Shown in pieces: positions 46,913 through 59,865 of a DNA stretch of 64,000 bases; the stretch's first letter is position 1; each line of letters opens with the position of its first letter. The stretch is taken from the NCBI GenBank assembly GCA_947095535.1, contig CAMUPU010000001.1, positions 620,001 to 684,000 of the forward strand, given 5' to 3'. This stretch comes from Poecilobothrus nobilitatus. Its lineage: Eukaryota > Arthropoda > Insecta > Diptera > Dolichopodidae. The notes under the pieces were generated by a model. That model had not been told where the DNA came from. It searched no databases and worked only from the letters and a program-made list of their open reading frames with translations. The position numbers and the translations under genes are program-made.

Positions 46913-48476
46913 TTATACCCGCACAATAGGATCGGGTATAATAAAATTACTCCTCCGTTTGTAACACCTCGAAATAAGCGAGCTAGATATACCTTCAAAG
47001 GTATGGATCGGATCAGAAAAAAATTCTAAGACTTTTGAGCCATGTCCGTCCGTCCGTCCGTCCTTCCGTCAGCACGCTAACTCTAAAACTAAGAAAGCTA
47101 GAATCTTGAAATTTACACAAAATATTCTGGAAGTAATTTGTAGGTTCCCTATTTTTTTTGGTTGAGTTTGGACCAAGCCTTAGGGTAGCTCTCGAACACC
47201 TAACTTTTAGATCCCCACATTTTTTTTGCAATAGAGCTATGAAATTTTAACTACTGATAGATCTCACAAAAATATTAATTTTATTTTGAATAACTTTTTT
47301 TTGTTGCCCCACCCATTACGGAGCTACAGCTCCCCAAAGGTTCAAAAAAGCTCTATATTTAAATTGTTATAGCACAAGTTGTATAAGGTATATCTTAGGA
47401 TTACTACTTTCATTAGCTTTAAAAGTGTATATATAATAAATATATATTTGTAGCATACGGTGTCTTAATTTACCGTTATGTGAAACTCAAATTTTGCAAA
47501 ATCCTTCAACCCTTCTATCTTCTAAACGGTTTAAGGTGGAAACTTGAAATTTTGACAGAAGTTAGATCTTTCAAAATAAGTATGAGTCATTTAAAAAAAA
47601 TTTTTTGTATCACCCCCCGTTTAGGAGCTGTAAGGGGTCAAAAACTGAAAATTTCCTATTTTTAAACACCTGAAACTTGAACACCTGTTAAAATTTTTTT
47701 GAAGTAATACATAAAAATTAAAGCTTCAACATTATACTCTTATTTTTGTTAATAACTTTTTTTAATAATGTAGGGTTACTTTATAATTGACGAAAGTGTT
47801 ACTTGAATTTTTCAAATTTTCTAACAAATTTCTTCAACAAATTTTTTGCATTTTGTTTTACTCGATAATTTGAAATTGCTGAGGATATAATGCGTAGTAC
47901 ATAAAAATGTAAATAAATAAACAACATAACGGTTGCTTGAAGAATTTTTATTTATATGATATTAATATATATACATACTTATATAATATCATGTTTATTT
48001 ACATATCGTATATGTCACTAGTGAATGAATGATAAGAGTATAGATGTATATTATATAGCGGCCATATTTACATACATATATGTATTTTATTGTACTTATA
48101 AGAAATTATTCTGTCAATGGAATATTTAAATATAATATAATATAATATTTAAAATTATATTTTTTGTACTAAGTAAATTTAATATACATTTACCGCTTAG
48201 TATTAAATGGTACTATAGAATATTTGAAAAAGTTTTGGATTGATAATCGTTATGTGGAAGGTTAGAATCTGCTTTTGAAGAATGTACATATAAACATATA
48301 GTTTGAATATATGTACAACCCATAGTTCTAGAAATTATAAAATTCACGCAAATTATTTTAAAATACTAAAATATTAAAAAAATAATATTGTGAGCAGAGT
48401 GACAGGCTGTGAACATACTAACGGTTCGTACGGGTATCTAAGAGTTGACAAAGGCAACTGTATTCTTCCTCGTTTT
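46913..48476 (+). mobile_element. Helentron (DINE-1-type), full-length copy
   Basis: The 5' hairpin is TTATACCCG..CGGGTATAATAA, then GCGAGCTAGATATACC and (CCGT)n with CCTTCCG (47045-47068). The 3' end is CGTACGGGTATC, hairpin AGTTG/CAACT (48443-48459), TTCTTCCTCGTTTT. It is the inverted partner of 43845-45402 (about 1.56 kb each). Confidence 0.85.
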
Positions 48477-50312
48477 AACGTAATTTCAACTTTACTTATA
48501 CTTTTTATATTTTTGCCAGTACGTATTCAAAAGTTGTTTTAATATCGCAAATGTGAAAAGTTATCATCATAATATATTTCTAAGTATGTACATATTAATA
48601 ACAGTGCCTCTTACAAAAAAAAAGAATGAGTCAAAGGAAATAAAAGATAAGATGATTAAACGAAGTGTACAGTGAAGTGTTAATGTGAAGATTATTACGC
48701 AGACCAATTCAAAAGTCTACCAAAAGTCTATCATTGTTGAACTTTTATTTCAAATGTTTATCAATTTTTAGTGTGCCCTATGATAAATCAAATAATTATA
48801 AACATTTAAAATTTTTTAAAATATGTATACAGTAAGTTACTTGAGTCGTAAATCTTAATTTTTTTAACACAATAAATTTTCAGTCAGATAAAAGCTTGAA
48901 TTTTTTGATTATTCTCCTTATAAAATATGTTCATTCATTTATAAATTATAATTCGCTTTTATTATTGATCCCAAAAATATTGAACAACAATTTTGTACAG
49001 ACAGACTTGACTAAAGTTAAAGCAGTTTTTTTTTTATTTTTTCTAAAAAACTTCAATTTATTTATTATATATGTACGTATGTAAATATGTACGTACCTAT
49101 ACTCATATTTTACGAAATAAAAGTAACTGTTAGATTTATTAAAAATTTTATAAACCATCAAATAAATGGAAAACAGAATGCGAAAGTAAAACAAACATAA
49201 AAATATTAAAAACTTCTGTCCATAGAGTGTAATTTTCAAATTCCCAATAGGAATTAGATACTTTATGAATTTCTGCATTCATACCTTTTTATTAGTCTGT
49301 TGGTAATCCAAACTTTTTTAAAGGTCCATTAAAAACTTTTTTAAAGGTCCATTAAAAACTTTTCTAACTCTGCAGGTTTTGAAATTCAATTATTATTTTT
49401 TTCAATATCAAAAACTGTTAAGGCTTCTTTTCGATTCTTTTTTTACCATATTAAGGTTATAAATATTTTTTTGTAATAACTGTTATATTTAAACCAAAAA
49501 CGTTTACTTATTTAAAATATATTTAAATAGTTTTAAAAGTTTACTTATGAGTTATGAAACTCAATATAATTTTATTTTTTCATTTGAAAATAATAGTTTC
49601 ATATATGAAATATGTATGTGTGTACATACATACATAATATGTATATGCGTAAGTTTAAAGTAGGTATAAAATGTTATTACATTAAATGTTTCATACCATA
49701 TTATTCCATTAAATTTTATGTATATATAATATTCATATGTATTATGTATGGTATATACCTAATCAACAAAATCCTAGAAGAAGTAATTTCTAGGAGGTCA
49801 AACCAATAAATAAATTTTCATAATTCTTTCTCTTACTTTCATATTAATCTATTACAAGTATTTCAACATACATTCTTGACATTATGAGATTTTTGTGATT
49901 GATCTTCCGTTGACAGCTATTGAGTAAAATGCAATATTTCGTTTTAAAGTAGGTATAATAAACTAAAATTAAGTCATTGAATTAAAAATAAGAGATCGCA
50001 TTACAAATAACGCAAGACCAATTTTTTTTTCATTTAAAATTAAATTCTTACACAATTTTCTTTTCAAGTGCAATAACAGAAATCGATAGCACTTGAAAAT
50101 ATAATAAATTTCTTTTCCTTTGCAAAATATTAATAATAATCAATATTTAAAATTGAATGCTAATTATAAAATATGTAAAATGTAAAAGTTATTTAAGTCT
50201 AGATTCGTTAGGTTCAACATTAGATTAATAAAGTAAATTAAAATAGAATAAACTTTTTTTAATTTATAAAGAATATTATTTTTTAAACTTCAATTTTATA
50301 AAATAATAAAAC
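48477..50312. other. AT-rich DNA; right part probably the 5' LTR of the 50-58 kb errantivirus
   Basis: There is a 24-base tandem duplication at about 49312-49361 (TTTTTTAAAGGTCCATTAAA). A tRNA-type primer site begins at 50313, so an LTR should end at 50312; its left edge could not be fixed because no matching 3' LTR was found. No gene seen. Confidence 0.4.
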
Positions 50313-50332
50313 TGGTGCAGTCAGTAGGATCG
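50313..50332 (+). other. Primer-binding site of the errantivirus (tRNA-Ser type)
   Basis: TGGTGCAGTCAGTAGGATCG resembles the TGGCGCAGTCGGTAGGAT site that follows the 5' LTR in many errantiviruses, with two differences. It starts just after ...AATAAAAC, the expected LTR end. Confidence 0.6.
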
Positions 50333-50388
50333 CTAACTGACATCCGATAACGGTAAATAATATATAAACAAAAGTGAAAGTTTTATAT

Positions 50389-51751
50389 AAAAAGCAGATT
50401 CTAACCTTCCACATAACGATTATCAATCCAAAACTTTTCAAATATTCTATAGTACCATTTAATACTAAGCGGTAAATGTATATTAAATTACAAAATAGTA
50501 AATATAATTTTAAATATTAATGCGCCCATAGTATATTTATATTGTTATAAGTATATCGCCATACATTGCAATATTTCTTTAAAAATATTTCCATTCATAG
50601 AATAATTTCTTACAAGTACAATAAAATACATATATGTATGTAAATACGGCGCTATAAAATATACATCAATACTCTTATCATTCATTCATCAGTGAGATAT
50701 ACGATATGTAAATAAACATGATGTTATATAAGTATGTATGTATATCAATATCATGTAAATAAAAATTCTTCAAGCAACCGTTATGTTGTTTATTTCTTTA
50801 CATTTTTTTGTGCTACGCATTATATCTTCAACAATTTCAAATTATTGAGTAAAACAAAATGCAAAAAATTCGTTAAAGAAAATTGTTAGAAAATTTGAAA
50901 AAATCAAATAACACTTTCGTCAATTATAAAGTAACCTTATTATTATTAAAAAAAAGTTGTTAACAGAAATAAGAGTATAATGTTGAAGCTTTAATTTTTG
51001 TGTATTACTTCAAAAAAAATTTTAACAGGTGTTTAAAAATAGGAAATTTTCAGTTTTTGACCCCTTACGGGGGGTGATACAAAAAAAAATTCTGAAATGA
51101 CTCAGACTCAGAACCAATATTTTCAAAGATCTAACTTCTGTCAAAATTTCAAGTTTCCAACTTAAACCGTTTAGAAGATAGAAGGGTTAAAGGATTTTGC
51201 AAAATTTGAGTTTCGCATAACGATAAATTGACCGTATGCCACAACTATATATTTATTGTATATATACTTTTAAAGCTAATAAAAGCAGTAATCGTTTGGC
51301 GTTTTCAAAATGAAGATATACCTTATACAACTTGTGCTATAACAATTTAAATATTGACTTTTTTTGAACCTTTGGGGGAGCTGTTGCTCCGTAACGGGTG
51401 GGGCTACAAAAAAAAGTTATTAAAAATAAAATTAATATTTTTGTGACATCTATCAGCAGTTAAAATTTCATAACTCTATTTCAAAAAAATGTGAGGATTA
51501 AAAGTTAGGTGTTCGAGAGCTACCCGAAGTTTTGGTCGGAACTCAACCAAAAAAAATAGGTAACTTACAAATTTCTCCCAGAATATTTTGTGTAAATTAC
51601 AAGATTCTAGCTTTCTTAGTTTTTGAGTTAGCGTGCTGCCGGACGGACTGACATTGCTCAATCGACCAGAATTTTTTTCTGATATACCTTTGTATATAGG
51701 TATACCTTTGAAGTAATTTTATTGTACCCGATACTTATCGTACGGGTATAA
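50389..51751 (-). mobile_element. Helentron, 3'-truncated, inserted in the errantivirus leader/gag
   Basis: It begins inside the family consensus at AAAGCAGATTCTAACC (missing about 190 bases of the 3' end) and runs to the 5' hairpin TGTACCCGATACTTATC-GTACGGGTATA. A short foreign stretch at about 50517-50590 is not in other copies. It separates the primer site from gag. Confidence 0.8.
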
Positions 51752-51759
51752 AAATTTAT

Positions 51760-52670
51760 AGCGATAAAAGAACACAAAAAGAAAAAACATCATTTTTTAA
51801 AGAAGTTGATAATATCATGGGTTTAACAACAGATCCAGGATTAAAATCTTATCTTGTCAGCATAATATTATCAAAAATACAAGGAGCAGCCGCTGTCAGT
51901 ATACAAAGATTGGAAAACGCGACATGGAGCGGCATTAAAAAACAATTAAAGAGATCATTCGGGAAATTTTTAAATGTAAGTCAATTTTATTATCAATTAA
52001 CAGAAATACTAGATAAGCTAAATTTAAAATATAAACGTGATCCAAATTCAACCATCCAACAATGAAAAAAGTATTTTAGAGAAATTTCTCAATAAACTCC
52101 CTAGATTCGATGGTATGTTTTTAACGCTTAAAAATATTGATAATTTAGAAGGAGCTTACCATCAGCTTTTGCAAACTGGTATTTCCACCAACAATAATAA
52201 TTATAATTTTAATAAGAATCAAAAATTCTCGTGTAATGATAGAAATAAAAACAATAATAATCGTTCTAATATTACCTTTAGAGACTCTAATTTGAACAAC
52301 AATTATAATAACAATCGCTCTAAAAAATTTTTTAAACAACAATTATAATAATAATAATTCTAATCACTATCGCTCTAATAATTTTTCAAGTCATAATAAT
52401 AATTATAATAATAATTCTAATCACTATTGCTCTAATAATTTTCCAAGCCATAATAATAATTATAATAATATTTATCCAATATATTATCCAATATATATCC
52501 AATATATTATTATCCCAATATACATTTTAACAGAAATAATAACTATAATCAACCTACAGAGCCAATGGATACCTATGATGTTAATATTAACAATATTGCT
52601 TTAGATAACCAAAATGAACATACTGAAGAAAATTTTCATTCAGTGCTTCGGAATCTAATTTACTAATAGT
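51760..52670 (+). pseudogene. gag: Errantivirus gag, broken
   Basis: The capsid-like protein lacks its N-terminus, which is cut by the Helentron. Two overlapping frames (to 52065, then 52037-52348) give the helical capsid-type segment with L-K-S-Y-L and L-E-N-A-T-W, then an Asn/Arg-rich, low-complexity C-terminal nucleocapsid-like region. The type fits the 17.6/297/Tom branch, where gag lacks a clear Cys-His knuckle. At least two frameshifts are present. Confidence 0.65.
52338..52470. repeat. 57-base (19-codon) tandem repeat in gag tail
   Basis: AATTCTAATCACTATCGCTC at 52356 returns as AATTCTAATCACTATTGCTC at 52413. It encodes an Asn/Ser/His-rich unit in the nucleocapsid-like region. Confidence 0.75.
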
Positions 52671-55493
52671 TCAATTTACAATTAATAATATAAAAGTAAA
52701 TTATTTAATTGATACAGGGCTACAACACCAGTTATCAATGAAACCTTATTTCCCGAAATAAAAAAAATAAAAACTGAAAAATCCTTTAAAAATTCTCACA
52801 TTATTCGCTGCTAGTAAAATATTTCATATATTAATTCAAACTTAATAATAAATAATTTGACGCAATTATAGGACAAAACGTTTTGAAAGCCGTAGGAGCA
52901 AAAATAGACTTTGAAAAGGAAACGATCGAAATAATGGGAAAGATAACAATGCTTGCCCTTATAATGACATTAATGAATTGCATTTGTTAGAACTAAAAAC
53001 AATATCTTTGATTTTATAAAGACAAATCATCTTAATAACGAAGAAAATAAAATATTAAAAGAAACTATAAAAGAAAATAAATATTTCTTTTATTAATTAA
53101 CCAACATTAATTGTATTAAACATCAAATTATCACAAAAAAGAGCTATCCTATCTATTCAAAAATTTACAGATTTCCCAAGATTCATGAACATGAAGTGGA
53201 AAAACAAATTTCCGAAATCCTATCTCAGGGGATAGTAAAACATAATAATTCTCCTTATAATTCACCTATCTGGATAGTTCCCAACAAATTAGATCAATCA
53301 GGAAAACAAAAATAGAGAATGGTGGTAGATTATAGGAAATTGAATGAGATTACAATTGAAGATACATTTCCTATTCCGAATATTGAATGTTTTTTTGATA
53401 AAGTATGTAAAGCCCAATATTTTTCTAATATTGATCTCGCTAAAGGATTTCATCAAATCCTTGTAGACGAAAAAGATCAACCGAAAGCAGCCTTTTCGAA
53501 TCCACAAGGTCACTATGAGTTGGTCAGGATGCCATTCGGGTTGAAGAATGCTCCTGCAACATTCCAACGTGACTTTATAAATCATATGTGTGTTGTATAC
53601 TAATACGACGATATAGTAATTTTTAGTGCGTCACTACTAGAAGATGAAAATGCTATTAAAAAAATATTTGAAAGGTTAAGAAAATTTAATTTAAAAATAC
53701 AGTTAGATAAATGTTTAGTTTTTTCTAAAGAATCAGAATATTTAGGACATTTACTTACAGATAAAGGAATTAAACCGAACCAAAAAAAAATGTAATTGAT
53801 AAAACAACTAAAACTACCAAATTCTCAAAAAATCCATTAAAAGCTTTTTAGGTATTACCGGGTATTATCGTAAGTTTATTAAAGACTACGCTAAAATTGA
53901 CCAACCATCAACTTATTGCTTAAAAAAAGATAATGAAATTGACATTAACAATCCAAAATATGTTCAAGCATTTGAGACACTTAAAGAAATCATTACTAGT
54001 GATCCAATATTAAAATATTCAAATTTTAATCAAAAATTTACCTTAACTACTGATGCTAGTGACTTTGCTATTGGGGCTGTTTTATCGCAAAATGGACACC
54101 CAATTGCAAGTAGAACATTAAATGATCACGAAAATCGTCGTTATCGTTATTCTATTGAGAAAGAACTCTTGCCAATTGTTTGGAAAACTAAGTATTTTAG
54201 ATCGTACCTGTTTGGTATTAAATTTACAATAAAAACGGATTATAGACCTCTAGTTTGGCTAAACTCATTAATAGAACCGAATTCAAAACTCCAAAGATGG
54301 AGAATTGAATTAAATGTATTAAATTTTGATATAGAATATGTTAAAAAAAAAGACAATAAAGTTGCCGATTTCCTTAGCAGAATCAATATTGAAAAAAATG
54401 AGGTAAATAACATTTTTCAATTAGATGAGTCTTCCTCTAACATTGAAAGTGATTTAGCTACAATTCATAGTGGCATCGAAAATTTGGATGACCACATTCC
54501 AGTTGTAGAAAATTTAGTAAACAAATATTTTAATCAAATCCACCTAGTAGTAACTAAAGTAGGAGAATTTATTACTAAATATAACAAATATAAAAATATT
54601 TTTATATCTGAAGATGAATTAGAAAATCAAAATTATTTAAATGATGATTACGAAGGCACATTAAAAAAGGTATTACTCCAATTTATTCAGAATTAAATGA
54701 TAATAAATTTGCAATATTACAAAGAAAACTAATAGAATTATTCAGTAACGATAGAAAAGTAAAGTTTATTAGATATACTAAATTAGTCAAAGAAATCGAA
54801 TGCGAAACCGACTTACTAAATATAATAACAGAAATTCATGAAAAAACAAATTATAGAGGTATTTTAGAAAATTTTAATGAATTGAAAGATAAACACTATT
54901 TTCTAAAAATGAAAGACCTTATTTACAAATATATATAAATAACTGCAATTTAGCAAAGTATGATCGGAAACCTAATCAATATAATTTTAACATATCTGCA
55001 ACACCTTCTGAATCGAATGAAATAGTCCATGGCGACACCTATTACTTAAAAAACGAAGTATTTTTAACAACAATAGATAAATTTACAAAACACTTATTAA
55101 TAATAAAACTAAATGATAGAAATAGCATTACCATAATTCAAGCTTTAAAATTAAGAAACTCCCTGTTTGGTAAACCAGAAACATTTGTATTTGACAATGA
55201 ATTCAATAGCTTAAATCTGAAGGACTTTTGTAGAGTAGAAAATATAGAATTACACTTTACCTCTTCTAGAAGTCATACAGGTAATTCTGATATAGAATGA
55301 GCCCACGGAACTATCACACAACATATTAGGATTTTAACATTAACCGCTGCCAACCTTAATACTGAAAGTTGTATATTAAAAGCTGTTGAAGCTTTTAATA
55401 ATACACTACATTCTGTAACTGAAGTTAGGCCCACCGACTTTACCAAGAATAAAGTTTCAGGAAATCAAAGACAGATTATTACATAAAAAAGAG
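52671..55493 (+). pseudogene. pol: Errantivirus pol: protease, RT, RNase H, integrase; broken
   Basis: Protease: L-I-D-T-G (52705-52719). RT: S-P-I-W-I-V near 53266, M-V-V-D-Y-R-K-L-N (53319), D-L-A-K-G-F (catalytic Asp, 53436), [10 protein letters not shown] (53530). A stop (TAA, 53601-53603) stands just before the catalytic Y-D-D (53604-53612), where a Leu codon is usual. RNase H: T-D-A-S-D (about 54049) in an open run to 54696. Integrase: His/Cys zinc region near 54830-54950, D-K-F-T-K-H near 55075, F-D-N-E-F-N near 55190 and a final I-E followed by a stop near 55297. Gypsy-group order PR-RT-RH-IN. Several frameshifts make it dead. Confidence 0.8.
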
Positions 55494-55699
55494 AAAATAA
55501 TTTTCAAATTAAACAAAAATATAAAAACTTTTGAAATACCTAATGACAGCGAGATACTAATACAAAACTCTACAATCGTACGCTATAAAGAACAGCCTAG
55601 ATATAAGAAAGTTAAAATTAAGAAGATAAACAATAAAATTACTGATTTTAAAAATAAAAACATTCACCCAACAAGAGTTAAAAGAAAATATATAATAAT

Positions 55700-55893
55700 A
55701 ATTCATTTCAGGTAACTCAACAAATAACAAATGCCATTACAATCATCATTCAGATTTTTATACTTATTATAATTCTAAATAAAGCTGAAGCAATAATTAA
55801 TATAGAAGAATTAGAAACTGAATCAGGGTATTATTTAATCCAACAAGAGAAAACTTCAATTATTGATAGCTATACTAAAATCCTTCACGTTAT
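55700..55893 (+). pseudogene. env: Errantivirus env, N-terminal piece
   Basis: After the integrase tail, a frame reads a hydrophobic signal-like stretch (I-I-I-Q-I-F-I-L-I-I) and then I-N-I-E-E-L. This corresponds to the position of the env N-terminus. It is broken at 55893 by LINE-F and resumes near 57976. Confidence 0.55.
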
Positions 55894-57655
55894 TGAATTA
55901 TTTTATTTTTATTTATATTTATTTATACATTTATCTCAAAGGCCCAGTCGCTCGTGCAGAGTATATTATATTATTATATATTATAATATTAATAATTAAT
56001 AATTATAATAATTATAAATTATTTATAAGTAAAATTTAAAATATAAAATTCAGTGCTTAAAAAAAAAATTAATATAGACTAATTAAAACTAATATAATGT
56101 AGAAAAATAGTAGTTCTATATGCTTATGAAGTAGATATTTGGTGCCATAAAAATATACTTAAATATAACAATAATTAATTTAATATAATTATTTACATCT
56201 ATTTACAAATTATAAGTTCATAATTTAACCTAATAAAGTACTATTTATATTAAATAACCCCTTTTTATTTTTTGTATTATTATTTATAGATTAATGGCTC
56301 AAAGTTCGGTTAATAATTTTTCGTTGAGATGTTTTTTGAATATGTGGAAAGTGCTTGTTCTAACCCAAATTGAAGGTAGAGGCAAAACCATTAAATCTGA
56401 CATTTGATGAGACAATCAGAATATCTCTACCTCTTCTCGTATCTTGACCTCTTGACTTTCATTATTATATTGGTTCATTATAATATTGGTGTTGATATTC
56501 TTAGTGACCATAGAGTGAATTTGGGTTAGCAGTTTGCTTTTAATAGTAAGATTTAAGTGAAACAGGTTTTTAATTGCTTTATTTTGCAATCTTTGCAGTG
56601 GTTGTAGGTCTTTGCTGTAGGCGTTACCCCAGATATGAATTGCTTATATAATAGAGCTATGGAATAAGCTGTAGAATAATGATATTTTATAACAAAGCGG
56701 AACTCTTTTACTTATCATTCTAAATATTCCTGCAATTTTCCCAGCTCTTTTTAGTTATTGAATTATTTGAGAGCTTCATTTCAGTTCGCTGTCGATTATG
56801 ATATATATGAGATATTTATAATTATCAACCAAATTTTATTATACAATCTTTAAATTTTATATTAATATTTTCATTCGATTTTTTTTTAAAATTATGCACT
56901 TGGTTTTTTCAGCATTCATAGTAAGTTTATGCCTAACCATCCATTCGTTAATTTTTTTCACATCCTCTGTTATTGCTTCTTGAAGCTGTTTAAATTATAT
57001 ACTATAGAAAGATCATCAGCAAACATAATTGGTTCTCCGCGAAGCTTGAGACTAAGTAAACCGCTAATGTAACATGAGAATAGTGTAGGCCCCAAGGAGC
57101 TTCCCTGAATTACACCCAAATTCGTACTCAATATATTGCTTCTAAAACCTTTGCATTCGATATACTGCTTTCTATCTGTTAAGTAGCTTTCACACCATTC
57201 TTGTTCTATACCTGAGATTTCAAATTCATAGAGTATTCTTAGTAAAATTTTTCTATCAACTGAGTCAAATTATTTTCTATGAACCTCCTTTACATCAAAA
57301 AATACAGCTGCATCTTTTTTCTTTTTGTCAATACCACTTTGTATTTTTGAGACCACATCAAATAGCGCTGGCTGGGTGCTGGATTTTCTTTTAAAGCCAT
57401 ATTGATTGTTGTACATTAGATTGTTTTGCTCCAAGTACTCAGTCAGTTGACTATTTACATATGTTTCGATTATTTTGCTAAATACAGATGATATTGAAAT
57501 AGGTCGAAAATTATTGATGTCACTGATACTACCATTATTTTTATAAATAGGTATAACCTTGTTTATTTTTATTGATGTTGGTACTTTACCTTGACCTAAT
57601 GATGTTTTGATTAATTCAGTTAATACAGGGTTTTCCAATTTAAGTGTTATGATTT
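55894..57655 (-). pseudogene. LINE-F reverse transcriptase copy inserted in env, minus strand
   Basis: The minus strand reads, from 57638 downward: V-I-P-I-Y-K-N-N-G near 57550, N-N-F-R-P-I-S-I-S-S-V-F (57520), N-Q-Y-G-F-K-R-K-S-S-T (57400), F-D-V-K-E-V (the F-D-x-x-K-A-F-D block, damaged), G-V-I-Q-G-S-S-L-G-P near 57090, and F-A-D-D (57012-57023). The 3' part runs to an A/T-rich tail at 55894-55925. 5'-truncated before the endonuclease. Stops are at about 57270 and in the last third. Clade is uncertain (LINE with F-A-D-D RT). Confidence 0.75.
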
Positions 57656-57663
57656 CTTTTCAA

Positions 57664-57860
57664 AAAAAAAGACACTAATTGTTAAGAAAATTGAAATGTT
57701 TTTTTAGTTAATGTGAAGTACAATCGATACAATTAAGTTCTGAATAAAACGTCATTCAAATGGCCTCCACGACTACTTTTACAGGAACGAATTCGATGAA
57801 CCCAATTTTCGAGCACTTTTTCCCCTAAATCAAGTTTAATTAAATATATAAATATACCAG
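57664..57860 (-). pseudogene. Mariner/Tc1-superfamily transposase C-terminal fragment
   Basis: On the minus strand, a short frame near 57850-57740 gives E-N-W-V-H-R-I, then S-R-G-G-H-L-N-D-V and a stop. This is the C-terminal wording of the insect family whose N-terminal half is at 37568. About 80 bases of 3' flank follow, to TTAACAATTAGTGTC. It lies between LINE-F and the resumed env. Confidence 0.6.
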
Positions 57861-57975
57861 CTCCACCTCCAAGTCTAGTTTCTAGATGAAATTGATTATG
57901 CAATAAATATAATAAAAGATAATATAGGTAAGAAATTCATTTTAAATTCCAGAAGAGCAAATTATTTTAAAAAAG

Positions 57976-58533
57976 TTAAAAGATAAAATTAACAAATTAG
58001 AACATACCTTCAAGACATTAAATCCCTATAGACATAAAAGAGCATTAGCTAATATTGGTGGTTCATATTTAAAATGGATATTTGGTACAATGGACGAAAA
58101 CGATAAAGCTGAAATAGAAGAATATCTAAAAACCCTTGAACAAAATACCTATAATCTAAAAATTAATCATAACTAACAAATAAAATTAAATAATAATTTT
58201 CAAGATAATATTGAAATTTTGAAAAAAACCGTTAATAATAACCAACATCAAATAATGAGTAAATCCATTCTAACACCAGAAGAAATTGATTTTTATAACA
58301 TAGATATTTTCAAAATTCAAGAACTTAAGAGTTCAGTTGCAACAACAAATAGTAATAAATTAATATTTATATTGGAAATACCAGTACTAAGTAAAGAAAA
58401 TGCTACTAAATATAAAATATTTGCATTCCCAAATTCAAAATTCGAACAAATTGATATACCAAATTCTGATATTATCTTATTTGAAAATAAAACATATTAT
58501 TTATTACCCAGGAAAAATATAAAAACAAATTAA
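57976..58533 (+). pseudogene. env: Errantivirus env, central piece
   Basis: The frame contains a furin-type R-H-K-R (58030-58041), then a Gly-rich stretch and F-G-T-M-D (about 58081-58095), the same cleavage/fusion layout as the intact env at 642. One in-frame stop (TAA, 58174-58176). The frame then runs to 58533. The transmembrane end is missing. Its 5' piece is at 55700-55893. Confidence 0.75.
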
Positions 58534-58639
58534 AACCATCCTGAAACTGTACATCAAATCTTTCTATTAAATCATATATTAACTGTTCTAAAACTATCGA
58601 AGAAGATTTTAAAACAAGTAAGTTTGAAATTTTATTAAA

Positions 58640-59594
58640 AATAAAACTTAAGGACTGGCGAAATATTTTCTAGTATGGTTTGAACTTTGTCACATATTTT
58701 AATTAATACATAAATATACCTCTTATTGAACGGTTATTTTCGAATACTTCTATTTTCCTATACATATGTACTTACTTGTTTTTTACTGGTTTAAAATTCA
58801 ATTCAATTTTTAAAATAAAAAAATACATACAAATCATTTTTCATATTATATTTCATACCTCAATGGAAGCTACGAATTTTTATTAGAATAATTACGAATA
58901 CTCATTCCAATAATAACAAATTTTTATGTACAAGGCACACATTTTTTAGCTTTTATTTTTACAAAATGTACTTTCATACACAATTTGTCAGTAACTCAAA
59001 AAACCTTACATATTATACACATTCATTCATCATATTATATATACACTTACATATCAATTCTTTACACAAAAAGAAAAAAACAAAATAAAAAATATGTAGA
59101 TAAATACTGAACATTACATAGCTACATATGTATATAAATATATATCTATACTATTCGTATCAAACTACATGTATAGCAATAGCGTATATTGTATAGAAAC
59201 ATAAAAAACAAATTAAAACAAAAAATACGTATAGCCATAGACTATAGATACCTAATACTGTAGCTATATAAATACATAGGTACATTTTTATATCATTCAT
59301 ATTCAAATTTCAAACTACATATATGTGTATCAACCGTATATATTATATAGAAACATAAAAAATAAAATAAAACAAAAAATACGTATAGCTAAATAGATAC
59401 CTAACACTACGTAGCTCTATAAATGCTTACAAATGCACTTTTAGTTATTAAGTAAATATTCTAAATAACATTCAATTATAAAATTTCTTTATTAAAATGT
59501 AAATTCATTTCTTAAAAAATATTGTCAACTTTGCAATTATAATTTTATTGAACTTTAACTGAACCTTTGTAAACTTTAAATTTCCTAATAAGTT
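58640..59594. other. AT-rich DNA, no gene; possible lost 3' LTR
   Basis: The end of env and the 3' LTR of the provirus should be here but cannot be recognised. Confidence 0.35.
59080..59425. repeat. About 150-base tandem repeat, 2.3 copies
   Basis: CAAACTACAT occurs at 59161 and 59311. Each is followed by TATTGTATAGAAACATAAAA-like and AAAAATACGTATAGC-like blocks. A partial unit precedes at 59090. Confidence 0.7.
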
Positions 59595-59865
59595 TGTTGT
59601 AAATATAAGTCTACTCTAATGTCACAGCGTAAACACTCGTTGTTTGTCAAATGTTATTTTTTACAGATATTTTTTTATTCCTTTCTAAGATGTGTAAAGT
59701 AGAGCATCGTAAAATTTAAAAAAGATGAAATTTGTATATTGAATTAATAAATGAATAATTTAAATAAAAATATATATGAGCTATTTTTCTTCAGTAATTT
59801 ATTTATATAAGAAAGGCGATAATTAAAGGAAAAACAAGAAAGAAAAAAACTGAACTCTGCTAATA
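59595..59865 (+). repeat. Candidate 5' LTR of the copia-type element
   Basis: It starts TGTTG, the copia LTR opening, and ends just before the primer-binding site. The 271-base length is close to that of Drosophila copia. The terminal CA is not present (ends TAATA). No second LTR is in the window for comparison. Confidence 0.5.

Noticed and set aside
43845..48476. One large element with 1.56-kb terminal inverted repeats
   Set aside because: Each arm has its own complete 5' and 3' Helentron ends, and further partial copies lie between them. Two separate insertions in opposite orientation explain it.
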